From Lycium barbarum (taxonomy: Eukaryota; Streptophyta; Magnoliopsida; Solanales; Solanaceae): DNA of 64,000 nt. The position numbers and the translations under genes are program-made. The stretch lies in the NCBI RefSeq assembly GCF_019175385.1, contig NC_083346.1:61285821-61349820 (forward strand), read 5' to 3'. Under the pieces are notes generated by a model. That model saw only the letters and a program-made list of their open reading frames with translations, had not been told where the DNA came from and ran no database searches. How positions within the stretch are numbered: position 1 is the first letter of the stretch; every line of letters starts with the position of its first letter. Positions 32,229 through 44,475 of this stretch are shown here, in pieces.

Positions 32229-33021
32229 TGTCACGACCCAACCCCGTAGGCCGTGACTGGTGCCCGATCTGGACACCCGTATACATACATACTCTTTAAC
32301 TATATGTTCATTTCACAACAAATTCAATATGGATCATATAACGACCAAACCATGGTCTCAGAACTGTCAAATAAATATTCATATAAATGCAAGCCGACAA
32401 GGCTGCTACCACAACATGATAATTTTTGCAAGCCGGCGAGGCTGCTACCATGATAGAATAAGCATACTGATAACACACACACAACTGATCACGTCTGAAT
32501 ACGACCCATATACATGTCCACAGACCTCTAAGAGTTTAACAGTAAAATATGACGGGACAGGGCCCCGTCGTACCCTTACACAACATATGCATATATTTAG
32601 ATCAAAGGGTCTATACCAAAGTCTGGGCTCCGGAACAACGGAACTCTCCAAGATAGCAGAAGGGAAATCTTAAGCTGTCGGATCACCAAAGCGAGTATCT
32701 ACACCTGCGGGCATGAAACGCAGCCCCCCGAAGAAAGGGGGTCAGTACGGAATATGTACCGAGCATGTAAAGCATGAAATAAAGTAAAAGGGATCATAAC
32801 TGAAATAAGAGGTACAGAAATTGAGTACAATAACCAGAATACCAAGTAATTGCTTTTGAAACATAACTCATGCACATCAATATCATATGTCAGATCCGGC
32901 CCCATTATGGGACTCGGTGAACATGGTCGCCACCCCGTCTCTGGCGCCATAACACAGCATAACTCCGTAACACAGCATAACATCATAACACAGCATAACA
33001 CCATAACACAACATAACTCCA

Positions 33022-33062
<41 letters not shown>

Positions 33063-35666
33063 ACCCGACCCTTTAATGAGGGACTCGGCGAACAATACAG
33101 TGGAAGTGTGCACGATAACATACCCGGCCCGGGACTCGGTGAAAGATATATTGAAGTATGCACGAGCAGAGTAGTGAGAAACTATATGCAATTCAAAACA
33201 TTTTTAAGGACTCAATAGGATAGTCAACACGAACCATCGTTCGCAATTTCAAATAATAGTCATACCATATACCTTTCGGATGTCCCTGTGGATCATATCA
33301 AAATGGAACTTTGAAATCATGTGTACATATCAATATACATAAAACAAAACATACGTTATGGGAATCAAGATCAATAGCCATCCTAGTGGCTCTAAGAATA
33401 GGAATTTCGTTTGGAATCGTATATATATATATATATATATATCGTATATTCATTTCACAACGATCATGCCAAAAAGAAAGAAGGGTTAGCTTCACATACC
33501 TTTAGCGCTTATTCGTCACACAGTATGCATACGCTGCCCAATAATATTTCAACCTATATTAAGATGCCAACAACTACGTTTATGTTACGGGGAGATTCAA
33601 AACGTATTCTAACGTTAGTAACTCCTTTCTAGATGTTTAGACGACGTTTTCTCTTGTATCCAAACCAACCACACACAACCAATCCAACATCAATAATTAT
33701 GTGTTCAATACCAATCCGGACAGCCCACACAACATTCCAAACAGCCCACATTCATAACATGCAATAACTATTCACATACGGCTACGACATTCTCAAGTTA
33801 CTTCTAATAGTTTGTAACCTTAACGTTTGCATGTAACAACTTATAACAGCCCATCCAACATACAATATGATGTATACTCTTAACTTATAATTATTCTTTC
33901 CAACTTAATGAAAACACAAGTCCAAAACAGTCCCTAACCAACAACACATCCAAAACAGTCCCTAACCGACAACATAACAATGTTCGGAATTCTTGCAAAC
34001 GTTTACGAACATACTAAGCCAACCACATACGATTTTGACACATAATTTCATGTCTTCTTTTCATATAATTTCAGTAAGTTATGACCAGCTATCCACACGA
34101 CAAGTACAACATCCATTCATACGCAACTACGCTACATCGTCATTTCTATAATCCTTACAACAACTCACAAACGACTTTAGTTTCAACTCCAACCATTAAA
34201 CACCTTCATTTCCATCATAAATTTCATGATAATAACAATCAAAATATCAAGTAAAAACAGTTCACTAACTTCCTCACAAAACAGTTCACACACGGTTTCA
34301 ACATGCTTCAACATCACTCACATAAAATCATAGATTCGCTTTATTTTCATACTAACACAACTTCACCTTTAACCTTCCAATTCTTTTTCATTCTTTTTAC
34401 CATGAGATCTATGATAGTAACATCCATATTTATTAAAGAAAATTAGTTCATTAATTCCACCAAAACAGTCCCCTCGGCCACATAGTCATTCCAACACCAA
34501 CATTCATGATTTTATGCATGCGATTCATATTCTTCAAGTTACAACCATACTTCAACATCAACACATATAACCTCATGGTTACTATCATGTTCCAACATCA
34601 ACACACCTTATTTCATACATACAACTTATATCTACTCATCTACTGACCCTTAATGCATGGAAAAGAAAGTTAGATCTTACCTTGACAACTTGCCTTCTCT
34701 ACTTGGCTAGAGTTGGTGACTTGAGATGAAAATGGTTCTTGTTGCTCCAAAGACTATCTTCACGTTTTAGGGACCTTCTAAAGGGTTGAAACACCTTGGA
34801 AAATAATTTTTGGATCAAGACTCAAAGAGCTCAAAAATCAGCCAAGCTTGGCCGAATGCTCTCTCTCTCTAGGCTTAGGTTTTCTTTCTTTGTGTTGTGT
34901 AGTTGAAATGAATTGTGATGGATGATTTCTTGGTCATTATTTGGTTCAACTTTGATGCCTACAAGTTGGCACATGCTCCACTTATGGCATGAGTCACTCC
35001 TTTAACGTTACACCTAAAATTTTCTTTCTTTTCCCCTTTACTTTTGGCTATATGGCCGAATTTGTCTCCCTTTGTTTCCTTTCTTCTTCTTTCTTTTCAA
35101 TTGTTTACAAGACAATCTCATGTGTGGTGAATGATTCACACACCACCATTTGTCCATTGTAATCATTCCAAGATGAATGATCCATATTTAATGTGAAATG
35201 ATCCCTCCACCATGTTATGTCTTCCTAAAATAATGTATACTTTCATAAAGTAGTGGATGCTTAAATATTCAATTGCATGCTTCAACTTTTTCTCCTCAAA
35301 TTTTCAGCTCTTGGCCGAATTTCACACTTGGTTATGAAGTGTATTTTTGTTGTCCACAATATATTGAAAATGCAGTGGATGAATCAACATTTAATTTCAC
35401 ATTTGTATGTCTTCCATTAGCCTTATTTTAGATGACTTTGAGTCATCCTTTTACCTTGGCACGTTGGTGTTCCTTCTTAGTTCATTGTTGTCACAAATGT
35501 TTTTACTTAACACCACAATTAAGTAATTCCTAATCTCCAATGACATTTTTATACTAAGTAAAATTTATAACCGATTAGTTCTAGTTTAGAAATTAAAGAT
35601 TCGAGTTTTCTATCTCACGTCGATTCTTTCGCGAATAACTCGACGTTTATAATACGGGGTCTAACA
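32229..35666 (-). mobile_element. Solo LTR 5 (minus strand)
   Basis: A 3,438-bp LTR. On its own strand it starts TGTTAGACCCCGTATTATAA and ends GGGTCGTGACA. The flanks are TTTTC (32224-32228) and TTTTA (35667-35671); the intact site in the D 5' LTR reads TTTTC, so one copy of the duplication has mutated. It has the GCAGCCCCCCGAAG stem-loop near 32722, three to four GGCCC..GGGACTCGGTGA cores with an AACACAGCAT array and an (AT)n run between them (32893-33145), and ATCTTACCTTG near 34674. Confidence 0.85.
33024..33059. repeat. (AT)n microsatellite in solo LTR 5
   Basis: An alternating AT run of 36 bp between the AACACAGCAT array and a GGGACTCGG core. A second (AT)n of about 24 bp lies at 33420-33443. 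Confidence 0.95.
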
Positions 35667-36369
35667 TTTTATTCTAGTATTCCTACTAATTTGAAGGTCC
35701 TCTTTAACGTGGAGTAGTTGTTGGGGCAAGGAAACCATTCATTCTTACAAGGAGAAATTTTAGCCAAGAAGGAAGATAAGTGGAAAAGGTAAGGTTTAAT
35801 CCCCTTTTTATATGTTATGGATGGTTTGTATGTGTTGTAGAGTGTAGAAATGAATGAAATTCATGAAAATATGAGTGTTGGGTTGAAGCCGTGTGGATGG
35901 TTGTTTTGTGTAGAAGTGATGAATTAATTTTACTTAGTATGTTAGTTGTTGTTGTTGTTATAGATTCTATGGTGCAAATGAAGGTTTAATGGTTCAAATT
36001 AGTATTGAAATTGTTGTGGCTTGTTGGAGAAGTTAATGTGATTTGAATGTAGTTTCTTGTATTTATGGAGAATAATGTTGCTAGCATGTGAATTGTTGAT
36101 GTAGTTCATGAATTTGAAAGAAGGAAATGTGTTGTTATTGTTCTTGTTAAATTTGGAAGGTTTCGGGTGAAGTGGTATGTTGGTTGAATTTTTTGAAGTG
36201 TTCTTGAATCATGTTAGAATGATTTCGGATTAATACTTGAATGCATTTGAATTAATTGTTGAAGTTGGAGATATGATTGTTGGTATTGTTGTTGACAAAT
36301 TGGCCAAGTTAGATTCTCGGGGATGGTGTATTTACAGGGGAAATGCTGTCGAAATTTCGGCAGAATATA
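35667..36369 (+). mobile_element. 3' LTR of element D, part 2
   Basis: Colinear with 24659-25352 of the 5' LTR. It includes the palindrome CTGTCGAAATTTCGGCAG (36346-36363), mutated in the opposite arm from the 5' copy. It is interrupted by solo LTR 6 at ATATA. Confidence 0.9.
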
Positions 36370-39300
36370 TGTTATAGCCCGTATCTTGTGTGTTTGGAAA
36401 TTCCAAAGTCGTCGTGGAAAGTTAAGGGTGAGACCATTTTCAAAAATTATTTTAATGTACAAGTTGGTTATGGATATTATTTATGGATATTATTGTATGG
36501 AAATATTGAGAAAGGTTAAGGGTAAAAAGAGAAATTCACAAAATGGTACATGGTAACAATGTGGAAGCTTAGGGGCAAAATGGTAATTTCACAAAGTGTT
36601 CAAGAAAGTTCATAAAAAATTCCAAGTTGGCCGTGTGGCATGTGTGGTGTATGTCCACATTTTTATTATTCAATGGGGGCTAATTATAAATTGTAAATGA
36701 TGTATGGGCTAAATCTTGTAAAAGAAGACACTTAGTCTTCTTTGTATTTTCAAGAAAATTCTAGAAAAAGGATGAAGGAGACATGTGACCATAATTGAGG
36801 GGCCTAAACATAAATAAGTAGAAGTGGAGGAAGATAAATATATATATGACTTATTAGTCATAATTCTCATGAAAACTCTAGAGAACATGGAGAGAAAGAA
36901 AGAAAGAAAGAAAGAAAGGAAAAATAAAAAAAAAGGGGAATTCGGCCAAACAAGGCCAAGAGGGTGTGAAGGAGGAAAATATTTTTCTTCAAGTATTCCT
37001 ATCAATTGGAGGGTCCTCTATGACATGGAAGAGTTGTTGGAGCAAGTAGAACACATATTCTTGCAAGGTTATAATTTTAGCCAAGTGAAGAATCAAAGGA
37101 GAAAGGTAAGGTTACAATCTTCTTATATGTATTATGGATGGTTATGCATGTTGTGATGTATAGAAATGAATGAGAAGTATGCACATGTTGTGTGCTTGTG
37201 TTGGCCGAATGCATGGGTGTTGTGTAGAAAGATGGAATGATTTCTATTTGGTAGTTTGATTGTTGTGTTGTGAAATCCATAATGTAAAATGAATGAAAAA
37301 CCATGAATGTAATATGTTGGAATGGTAGCCGTATGGAGTAGTGTTGGCCGTGTATATATGTTGTATTGAAGAGAAGATTGAGTTAATTCTATGTAGTATG
37401 TTGCTTGTTGTTGTAATGTATAGAAACTATGGAAAATTTCATGAAAATATGAATGTAGTTGTTGTAGCCGAATGGGGTATGCTTTGGCAAGTTGTGGTGC
37501 CTTAACTCTAATTGATATTTTAGTGTTGTTGTTATGGATTCTATGATGAAAAATGAGAATTTAATGATTGAAAATGAAGTTGGAGTCGGTTGTAAGTTGT
37601 TGGAGGAGATAATGTGATTTTCATATAGTTCTTGTGTTATTGTGGTTAATGTTGTCAATGTGCGGAATGTTGATGTAGTTTATGAATTTGGAGGGTGTTG
37701 GACGAAGTAGTATGTTGATTAAAGTGCTTTGAAAGTCATATGAATTGAATTGAATTGAATCGAGTTGAATTGAATAGAATTGAATGTTGAAGTGTTGCTA
37801 AAATGATTGCTAGTATTGTTGTTGGTTTGGCCGGGTCAAATTCCCGGATTGTTGTTGATTGAAATTGGTCAAATTAGATTTTTGGGGATGGTGTATTTAC
37901 AGGGGAAGTGCTGCCGAAATTTCGGCAGACAAAGTGTTTCTTTGAGAATCAACTTTCAAATGCTTTAACTAAGGTTTGGTAAATGTGACCTAATTATAGA
38001 TTTTGGCGAATTTGAAACGTGAATTTGGAGAAGCGTAAGGAGCGTAAAAAGGTATGTAAGGCTTCACCATTCTTTCTATGGCATGTCTTAGGCGTAATAA
38101 GTCGGATACGAGCCGCGGGGACAATTCTATTCTCCGGAATCCGCGCCTAAAGTCTCCCCTTTCCCATTCAGTAGAATTGAATTAAAAATGGTGTAAAAAG
38201 TTGGAAAAACTTCCTAAGCCTCTAGAACTTGCTAAATAGGACCCGACTACCTTAAAACCCTCATAAGTGACGTCATAGAATGAAATGTACACAAATTTGG
38301 TACGCCGCCTCAGTTGACCCGAGGTGGGCCCAGTTTTTCCCGGTTTTCCTTTGTTGACTCGTTTGACATGTTTTGAAGTTGAATCTAAGAGAACTTTTGA
38401 CCCTTATTCCGATTATTAAACGGCAAGTACTGTACCATTCTAATGGAAATATGTCTATGATGACCGTGATAACGATGATGGCAAGAAAAAGAATACGTCT
38501 ATGACAAGCACGACAAAGATGATTCCATGACTAAAATGATGAATATGATCTTATAATGATAATGATGTAGTCCAAAGTGAGAAAATGCCTATGGTAGATA
38601 TGTGACGATATGTTCTGCTATGAAAAGGAAAATATAAAAATGTTAAACTATATCTTGATACCCTAATTCTATTACAGGTAATGACTACTCTAAAGGTTCT
38701 AAGTAAATGAAACGATACCTTATGACCCTATTTGATGTTTTTCTCATAATGACACTTTTCATTGGTAGTCTCGCCTTATAATACTCGTCCCTTCAAGGTG
38801 AGACAAAGCGACTATGATTGTTCCATAATGTAATCGGAGGCTACCGACCTTACGTCACTCCGACGTGGACATGGTTTTCTTGGACTCTCGAGCGTGTTGT
38901 ATGCATGTTATAAGTATATGTATATGATAAAAGAACCAGAGCGCTATAGACGCTGATGTATGTACATGACACACGTATATGTATATGATAAAAGAACCAG
39001 AGCGCTATAGACGCTGATGTATGTACATGACACACGTATATGTATATGATGAAAGAGCCAGAGCGCTATAGACGCTGATATATGTACATGATGTATGCAT
39101 ATGTATACGGGGAAGATGGAGATAAGGGCAGAGCGTTATATACGCATATCCACCTGATCAGTTGGCATTATATGACATGATATCGTCCCGGACGCGGGAT
39201 GTATATATTTATGGTTAAATGGATCGGCTGCCGACGCCTCGGCAATATGACATGTTCTATTTTTATATATATATGAGCAAGAAATGTTTTTTTCAAAGGA

Positions 39301-39836
39301 AAGCTAAGCATGCATGGTATCCGCCCTCAGTAGCCCTCATATGTACAGGTTACGCTTTTATCCTATGATATGTTCTATGTTTCCATACAGTTATTGTTCA
39401 TACGCATATTTCTTGCTAAGTTACTAATCTTGACTTACATATTCAGTACATTGCTCGTACTGACCCCTTTTCTTCGGGGGCTGCGTTTCATGCCGCGCAG
39501 GTACACTCAGATGAGTTGAAGCTAATATAGAAGATATTCCACCAGAGTTGGCAAGCTCTACTTGTTCTGATAAATGTTAGAGACTTTGCAGACAGAGTCG
39601 TGGGTATAGAGTGTCAGCTTTGTAGACGGCTTCGCCTGCCGATATGTTATTATGTTTCATGTCACGGGTCCCATATGATGATAGACCTTACTTATGAAAA
39701 AAACAATTGAGAGCTTACTATGTATTTTATTCTTAATTGATCCACGAGTTTATATGTAATAAGAGTCAGTGGGTTCGCTCGGCTCCAGATATGGGGTCGG
39801 GTGCCCATCACACCCTAGGGAGATCGGGGTGTGACA
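36370..39836 (+). mobile_element. Solo LTR 6 (plus strand)
   Basis: A 3,467-bp LTR flanked by ATATA (36365-36369 and 39837-39841). It starts TGTTATAGCCCGTATCTTGT and ends GGGTGTGACA. It has a GAAA microsatellite (36893-36919), GGTAAGG near 37105, a perfect 18-bp palindrome CTGCCGAAATTTCGGCAG (37911-37928), GGTATGTAAGGC near 38051, a 61-bp tandem repeat, and the CGTACTGACCCC stem-loop with GCGCAGGT near 39455-39502. The block 38796-38870 (AGACAAAGCG..GACCTTACGTCACTCCGA) is shared with LTR E at 3600-3665. Confidence 0.9.
38900..39150 (+). repeat. 61-bp tandem repeat with GCGCTATAGACGC core
   Basis: Three 61-bp copies start at 38941, 39002 and 39063, plus a diverged fourth (GAGCGTTATATACGC, 39131). 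The spacer repeats TATATG and GTATGTACATGACACACG. LTR E has a single GCGCTATAGACGC at 3773. Confidence 0.9.
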
Positions 39837-42026
39837 ATATAAATGAATTCATTTGAAGGACTAAGACAAGCATATGTCGATGAATCTAATGATTATGTCA
39901 ATTCTCTTGGATATAGATTAGCGATAGCGAGTTTGGACAAATAAGCGTAGCTAATTGGACGTGGGACAGGTATGTAAAGCTTACCTTTTCTTTCTTCTGG
40001 CATGTCCTAGAGCTAAGTAATCTATGATACTTATCTTGGGGTAACTCTATTCTTGATTCCGAACTTGTTAATGACTCTTATTCACTCCTTGATGTGAGTT
40101 TACTTAGTATAGCCGGGCTTATTGTATGATTGAATGATAAGAAAAATCTAAAGAGTTTTGTAAGCAGTATTGTTCCCAACTTTCGTAGATGGTCTCGGAT
40201 TGTCTTGGAGATGTTCGTAGAGGTTCCTATAGTGAATAACGTTCATAACTTTCATGTGTTAACTTGGATTGTTTTGGAAATGCTCGTAAAGGCTTCTATA
40301 ATGAATGATGTCCATAACGATAGTTGAAAGGTACTTGGTATGATTGTTACTTTAATTTTCCAAAAATAGCTTCCGAAACGTTCGTAGAAGGTTCTGTACT
40401 TCAAACACTCACAACTTCCTCATACTAAGTCGGATTGCCCCGAAACTTGTTTCTGAGTCTTCAGGCATCGGTAAGTATACTTAACCATCGAGTCTTAAAA
40501 GTTGACTTATGTGCATTTAGCTCTCACTGCCCTGCTCGTGCATATGGTTGTTAACTTTCTTATATTAACTCCGATTTACTTGAAACGTGTTTTATGGTTT
40601 ACTAATGTTTTCAAGAAAATTAGTTTTGTACTAAAGGAAACATGCAGTCGATTTCTAAAACCACTCCGAAGGGGGTGTGAGATTTTATTATTTAGACTTC
40701 CCAAAACCACTCCGAAGGGGGTGCGAGATGTTATTATTAGGACTTTCAAAACCACTCCGAAGGGGGTGTAAGATTTTCGAGCCTAAGCTATTGGATGATT
40801 TCATGACGTGACTAAGTGATACATGATAGTTTTGGGAAATAAAAAGGGAGAAGTCCCCATTTTTTTTAGAAAGGGAAGAAGTTCCCGTTTTGAAACTAAA
40901 GTTGCTCCGAAGGGAGTCTTTCGATGGTTTTAAAAGATTTTCATGCCTGTGCATATTTACATACACGCCCGAAGGGGCTATCATTATTATTATGCCGGAA
41001 GCAGCATGCCCGAAGGGGCCATCATTATTATTATGTCACAAGTGGCATGCCCGAAGGGGCTAGGACTACTATTATTATTTCACGAGCGGCATGCCCGAAG
41101 GGGCCATTATTATTATTATGCCGGACGCGGCATGCCCGAAGGGGCCATTATTGTTATTAAGCCGGAAGCGGCTGCCCGAAGGGGCCACCATCATTATTAT
41201 TATGTTGGAACTGCATGCCCGAAGGGGCCAGGACTAGCATTATTATGCCGCGCGGCATGCCCGAAGGGGCTATCATTGTTATTAAGCCGGAAGTGGCTGC
41301 CCAAAGGGGCCATCATTACTATGCCGGAAGCGGCCGTCCGAAGGGACTATTTTGTTAGCATGTCGGAAGTAGGAAGTGTGTTAGATTGCATCATCTACTT
41401 AAAGAATGGGTGCTCACCTGCATTATTTACTTAAGGAATGTTTTGAGACCTCGTGTTTACATTTATGCTTCTTCAAGCGAAGGCTGCAGGTATTGAGTTT
41501 GATTGTGATTTCTTCTCTCCTAAATTAAGCTATGATTACGATTTGTTACCGCTTTAAATATTCATTACATATTCCGTACTGACCCCCTTTCTTCGGGGGC
41601 TGCGTTTCATGCCGCGCAGGTACACCCAGATGAGTAGAAGACTTTGCTAAAGGTGTTCCATCGGGATTGGCGAGCTCCATCTCGGTTCGGAGTGTTGTCG
41701 GGTCAAGTATTTATGTCATGGTATTTTGTATATGTTAGAGCCTTTGCAGACAGTGTCCTGTGGATAGGGCGTCGAGAAGTGCGAATCATTTTTAGATGTT
41801 AAAAGAATATGTATTTTAAGATGACTCCAGTTGGCTTAAAGTAAGCAATTGATTGAGAGTTTTCATACTCTGTGTAAAGATAATGATCTCTACTGGGAAA
41901 AAAAAAACTCCATGTTTTTCAAAGTTTTTGAAATGACAGGTGTTGGTAAAGCAAATGTTTAAGGGTTCGCTCGACTCTGAAGAGAGTCGGGTGCTCATCA
42001 TGCCCTATCAAGATGAGGGTGTGACA
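39837..42026 (+). mobile_element. 3' LTR of element D, part 3
   Basis: The last ~2.2 kb of the 3' LTR, colinear with 25348-27539. It carries the same minisatellites (40660-40770 and 40958-41344), the stem-loop near 41575, and the end GGGTGTGACA, then AAATC. The minisatellite copies have the same number and order as in the 5' LTR. Confidence 0.9.
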
Positions 42027-43459
42027 AAATCTATCTTTGAAAACCATTTGGCGCCTTGTAATTGATCAAATAAGTCATCAATCCTCAGAAGAGGATATTT
42101 GTTCTTAATCGTCACCTTATTCAATTGGCGATAGTCAATGCACATTCTCAAGGAGCTATCTTTCTTTCGGAAAAACAACACGGGTGCTCCCCACGGGGAT
42201 GAACTAGGCCTAATAAAGCCTTTCTCAAGCAAGTCTTTCAATTGCTCCTTTAACTCTTTCAATTCTGCGGGAGCCATTCTATAAGGAGGATTGAATATAG
42301 GCTTAGTGTCTGCCAACATGTCAATAGGAAAATCAATCTCTCGCTTAGGAGGGATGCCTGGAAGCTCTTCCGGGAACACATCCGGAAATTCATTGACTAC
42401 AGGAACTGACTGAATAGTTGGCGATTCAGCTTCTACATCTTGAACCCGAACTAAATGATAAATACATCCTTTCATGATAATTTTCCTTGCCTTTAGATAG
42501 GAAATAAACCTACTTTTTGGTGACGCAGTATTCCCTCTCCATTCAAAAACGGGTTCTCCCAAAAATTGGAAACGAACCATTTTCATTCTACAATCAACAT
42601 TTGCATAGCAAGAAGCCAACCAATCCATGCCCATAATGATATCAAAGTCTATCAGTTTTAGCTTATGCAAGTCAACCATAGTACGACAGTCACAAATCAC
42701 AACTATATAGTTTCTATATACCCAGCTAGCTATTACCGATTCACCAATGGGTGTAGACACCTCAAAAGGTTTGATCGACTCCGGTTCGACTCTAAATCGA
42801 CCCGTAATATATGGAGTAACATATGACAATGTGGAGCCCGGATCAATCAAAGCATATACATCATAAGAGAATACCGATAATATACCTGTGACCACATCAG
42901 GAAAAGACTCAAGAACTTGGCGTCCAGCCAAAGCATAAATACGGTGCTGAGGACTGCTAGAACTAGGGACTCTCCCTCTACCTCTACCATGGCCGACTGG
43001 CGCATCTGAACCTGGCCCCATAGGGCGTACAAATGCTGAAGAACTGGCTACCGACCCTGATGGATGGGTCCTACCTCTACCATGAACTGAGGGGCAATCA
43101 CGCATAATATGGCCTGGTCGACCACCTGAATAGCAAACCTCTAAACCCGATCGACACTGACCCCAATGTAACTTCCCACACTGGGAACATCGTGGTACGG
43201 GTGGCCTCGCCTGACCTGAATCCCCTCTGAACTGAGACCCCAAAAAATTCTGACTCAGCCCAGAATGAGTAGATCTATCGAATCTCTGGCCTGAAAACCG
43301 CGGAGGCGCACTAGTCATAGAATAGCCTGAATGCCTAGAAAACTGCTGCCTGTGACCACCTCTGAACTTGCTCATCGGATCCGAAGATCTGATCCTCTTG
43401 CTATGTCCCCTATTATGCTCGCGTTCACTTCTTTGCTTTTGTAGACTTTCTTCCAAATT
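42027..43459 (-). pseudogene. Ty3/gypsy gag 3' end, protease and RT N-terminal part (copy A)
   Basis: About 477 residues of a chromovirus-like polyprotein. It has a compound zinc module at residues 90-121, in which the second Cys of the knuckle is Gly ([14 protein letters not shown]). A glycine/arginine-rich linker (GHGRGRGR) follows. The aspartic protease has [14 protein letters not shown] at 202-215 and IIMGMDW near 274. RT begins with the [10 protein letters not shown] block (361-370), followed by [12 protein letters not shown] and CIDYRQLNK. It stops at motif A (KWFSKID) because element D is inserted there, and the frame resumes at 24183. A TAG stop at 43460-43462 separates it from upstream gag; copy B has CAG (Gln) there. 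The DPGS protease is as I remember Tekay/Del elements. Confidence 0.9.
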
Positions 43460-44281
43460 CTAAGCATGGGCCTGAATGCGTGAAATATCCATATTGTCCT
43501 GAAGGGACGCAGTCAAGCACCTATCCATAAAATGTGGCCTTAGGCCTTTCACAAATCGGTGCACCCGGTCACCCATATCCGCTACCATGACCGAAGCAAA
43601 CCTGGCCAAAGAATTGAAGCGGAGACTATACTCTAAAGCACTCATGCTACCTTGCTTGAAATTCAAGAATTTATCGGCTCTAGCTCACAGAACCTCTGGA
43701 GGCATATACTGTCGGAGGAAAGCATCAACAAATTCTTTCCATACCGGGGGAGGTGCATTGGCTCCCCGTGAAGCCATCCAAACCGTGTACCAATGGATCG
43801 AGACATCTCTCAATCTATATGATGCTAACTCCACCAATTCGGTGTCCGAATCATGTATCAATCGAAGCGTCCTCAACATACCATCAATAAAATTTTGAGG
43901 GTCCTCATCCGGCTTTGATCCAATGAATTCCGGAGGGTTTAGGCTAATGAAATCACGGGCCCTTGCACTGACAGCCCTATCACTTTGCCCTGCACTTTGC
44001 CGCTGGGTCAGAGCAGCAACCAATTGAGTAAGCAAATGAGTGGCCTCTTTTACAACTTGGCCCGAAGCATCCCGTGGAGGAGCCGGAGGTGCTGGAGCTG
44101 AGGCTCCCTCACGCTCTTCAGAAATAGGAACTGTCTGGGAGGACTGGGATTGAGCCGCGTTCTGGGACTCATTTTCCTCTATAACTGTTGGCGGTGCTCT
44201 TTCAGCCTGATTTTCTGCCGCTTTCTTGCCCTTTTGGGCTGCTGTAGTCTTTCTCTTTACAGGCATATCTGAAATACACAA
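43460..44281 (-). pseudogene. Ty3/gypsy gag (copy A), broken by a stop codon
   Basis: Retrotransposon capsid precursor. A lysine-rich start (MPVKRK, probable initiator at 44266) leads into a Glu/Gln/Pro-rich linker. The retrotransposon gag domain follows (FIGSKPDEDPQNFIDGM, YRLRDVSIHWYTVW, WKEFVDAFLRQYMP), and after a stop it continues as GSMSALEYSLRFNSLARFA. The TGA at 43685-43687 is in the CGA/TGA context expected from cytosine deamination. The leader between gag and the PBS is about 180 bp. The capsid would form the particle in which reverse transcription happens. This copy is not translatable as one frame. Confidence 0.88.
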
Positions 44282-44459
44282 TACACGGTTAAAGAGAAGG
44301 AAGTTCTTATATCATAGCTCTATCGCACGATGTTATGAAGAAAGAAGGTCAGTCATTCCTAAAATGCCCGCAGCCTCTTGTTTATAAGTGTGGCGCGCAA
44401 CACACCCATAACCAAGACTCCACTGGACACGGCTCGTAGACACATCCTAGGAAAGAACT

Positions 44460-44471
44460 GCTCCGATACCA
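44460..44471 (-). other. Primer-binding site of copy A
   Basis: The plus-strand complement reads GCTCCGATACCA, so the minus-strand PBS is TGGTATCGGAGC. It differs by one base from the initiator Met-tRNA complement and sits 4 nt from the LTR end at 44476. Confidence 0.85.
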
Positions 44472-44475
44472 CTTT

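Larger units (their letters stand above)
24184..42026 (+). mobile_element. Giant-LTR non-autonomous retrotransposon D (with three nested solo LTRs)
   Basis: The LTRs are 24184-27539 and 31749-42026, the latter in three pieces totalling about 3,363 bp. The target duplication AAATC is perfect (24179-24183 and 42027-42031). After removing the nested solo LTR 28445-31564, the internal region is only about 1.08 kb. It has a primer-binding site, a 5S rRNA-like stretch, a pre-PPT hairpin and a purine tract, but no gag or pol. It therefore depends on proteins supplied by another element. It sits in the RT of gag-pol copy A, opposite in orientation. LTR termini TGTTATATCCCGTATTTTG and GGGTGTGACA place it with the Tekay/Del-like families here. 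Confidence 0.9.

Noticed and set aside
32883..33191. Open frames rich in alternating Ile-Tyr at AT microsatellites (also 50846-51206)
   Set aside because: They are produced by (AT)n runs in any frame and are not coding.
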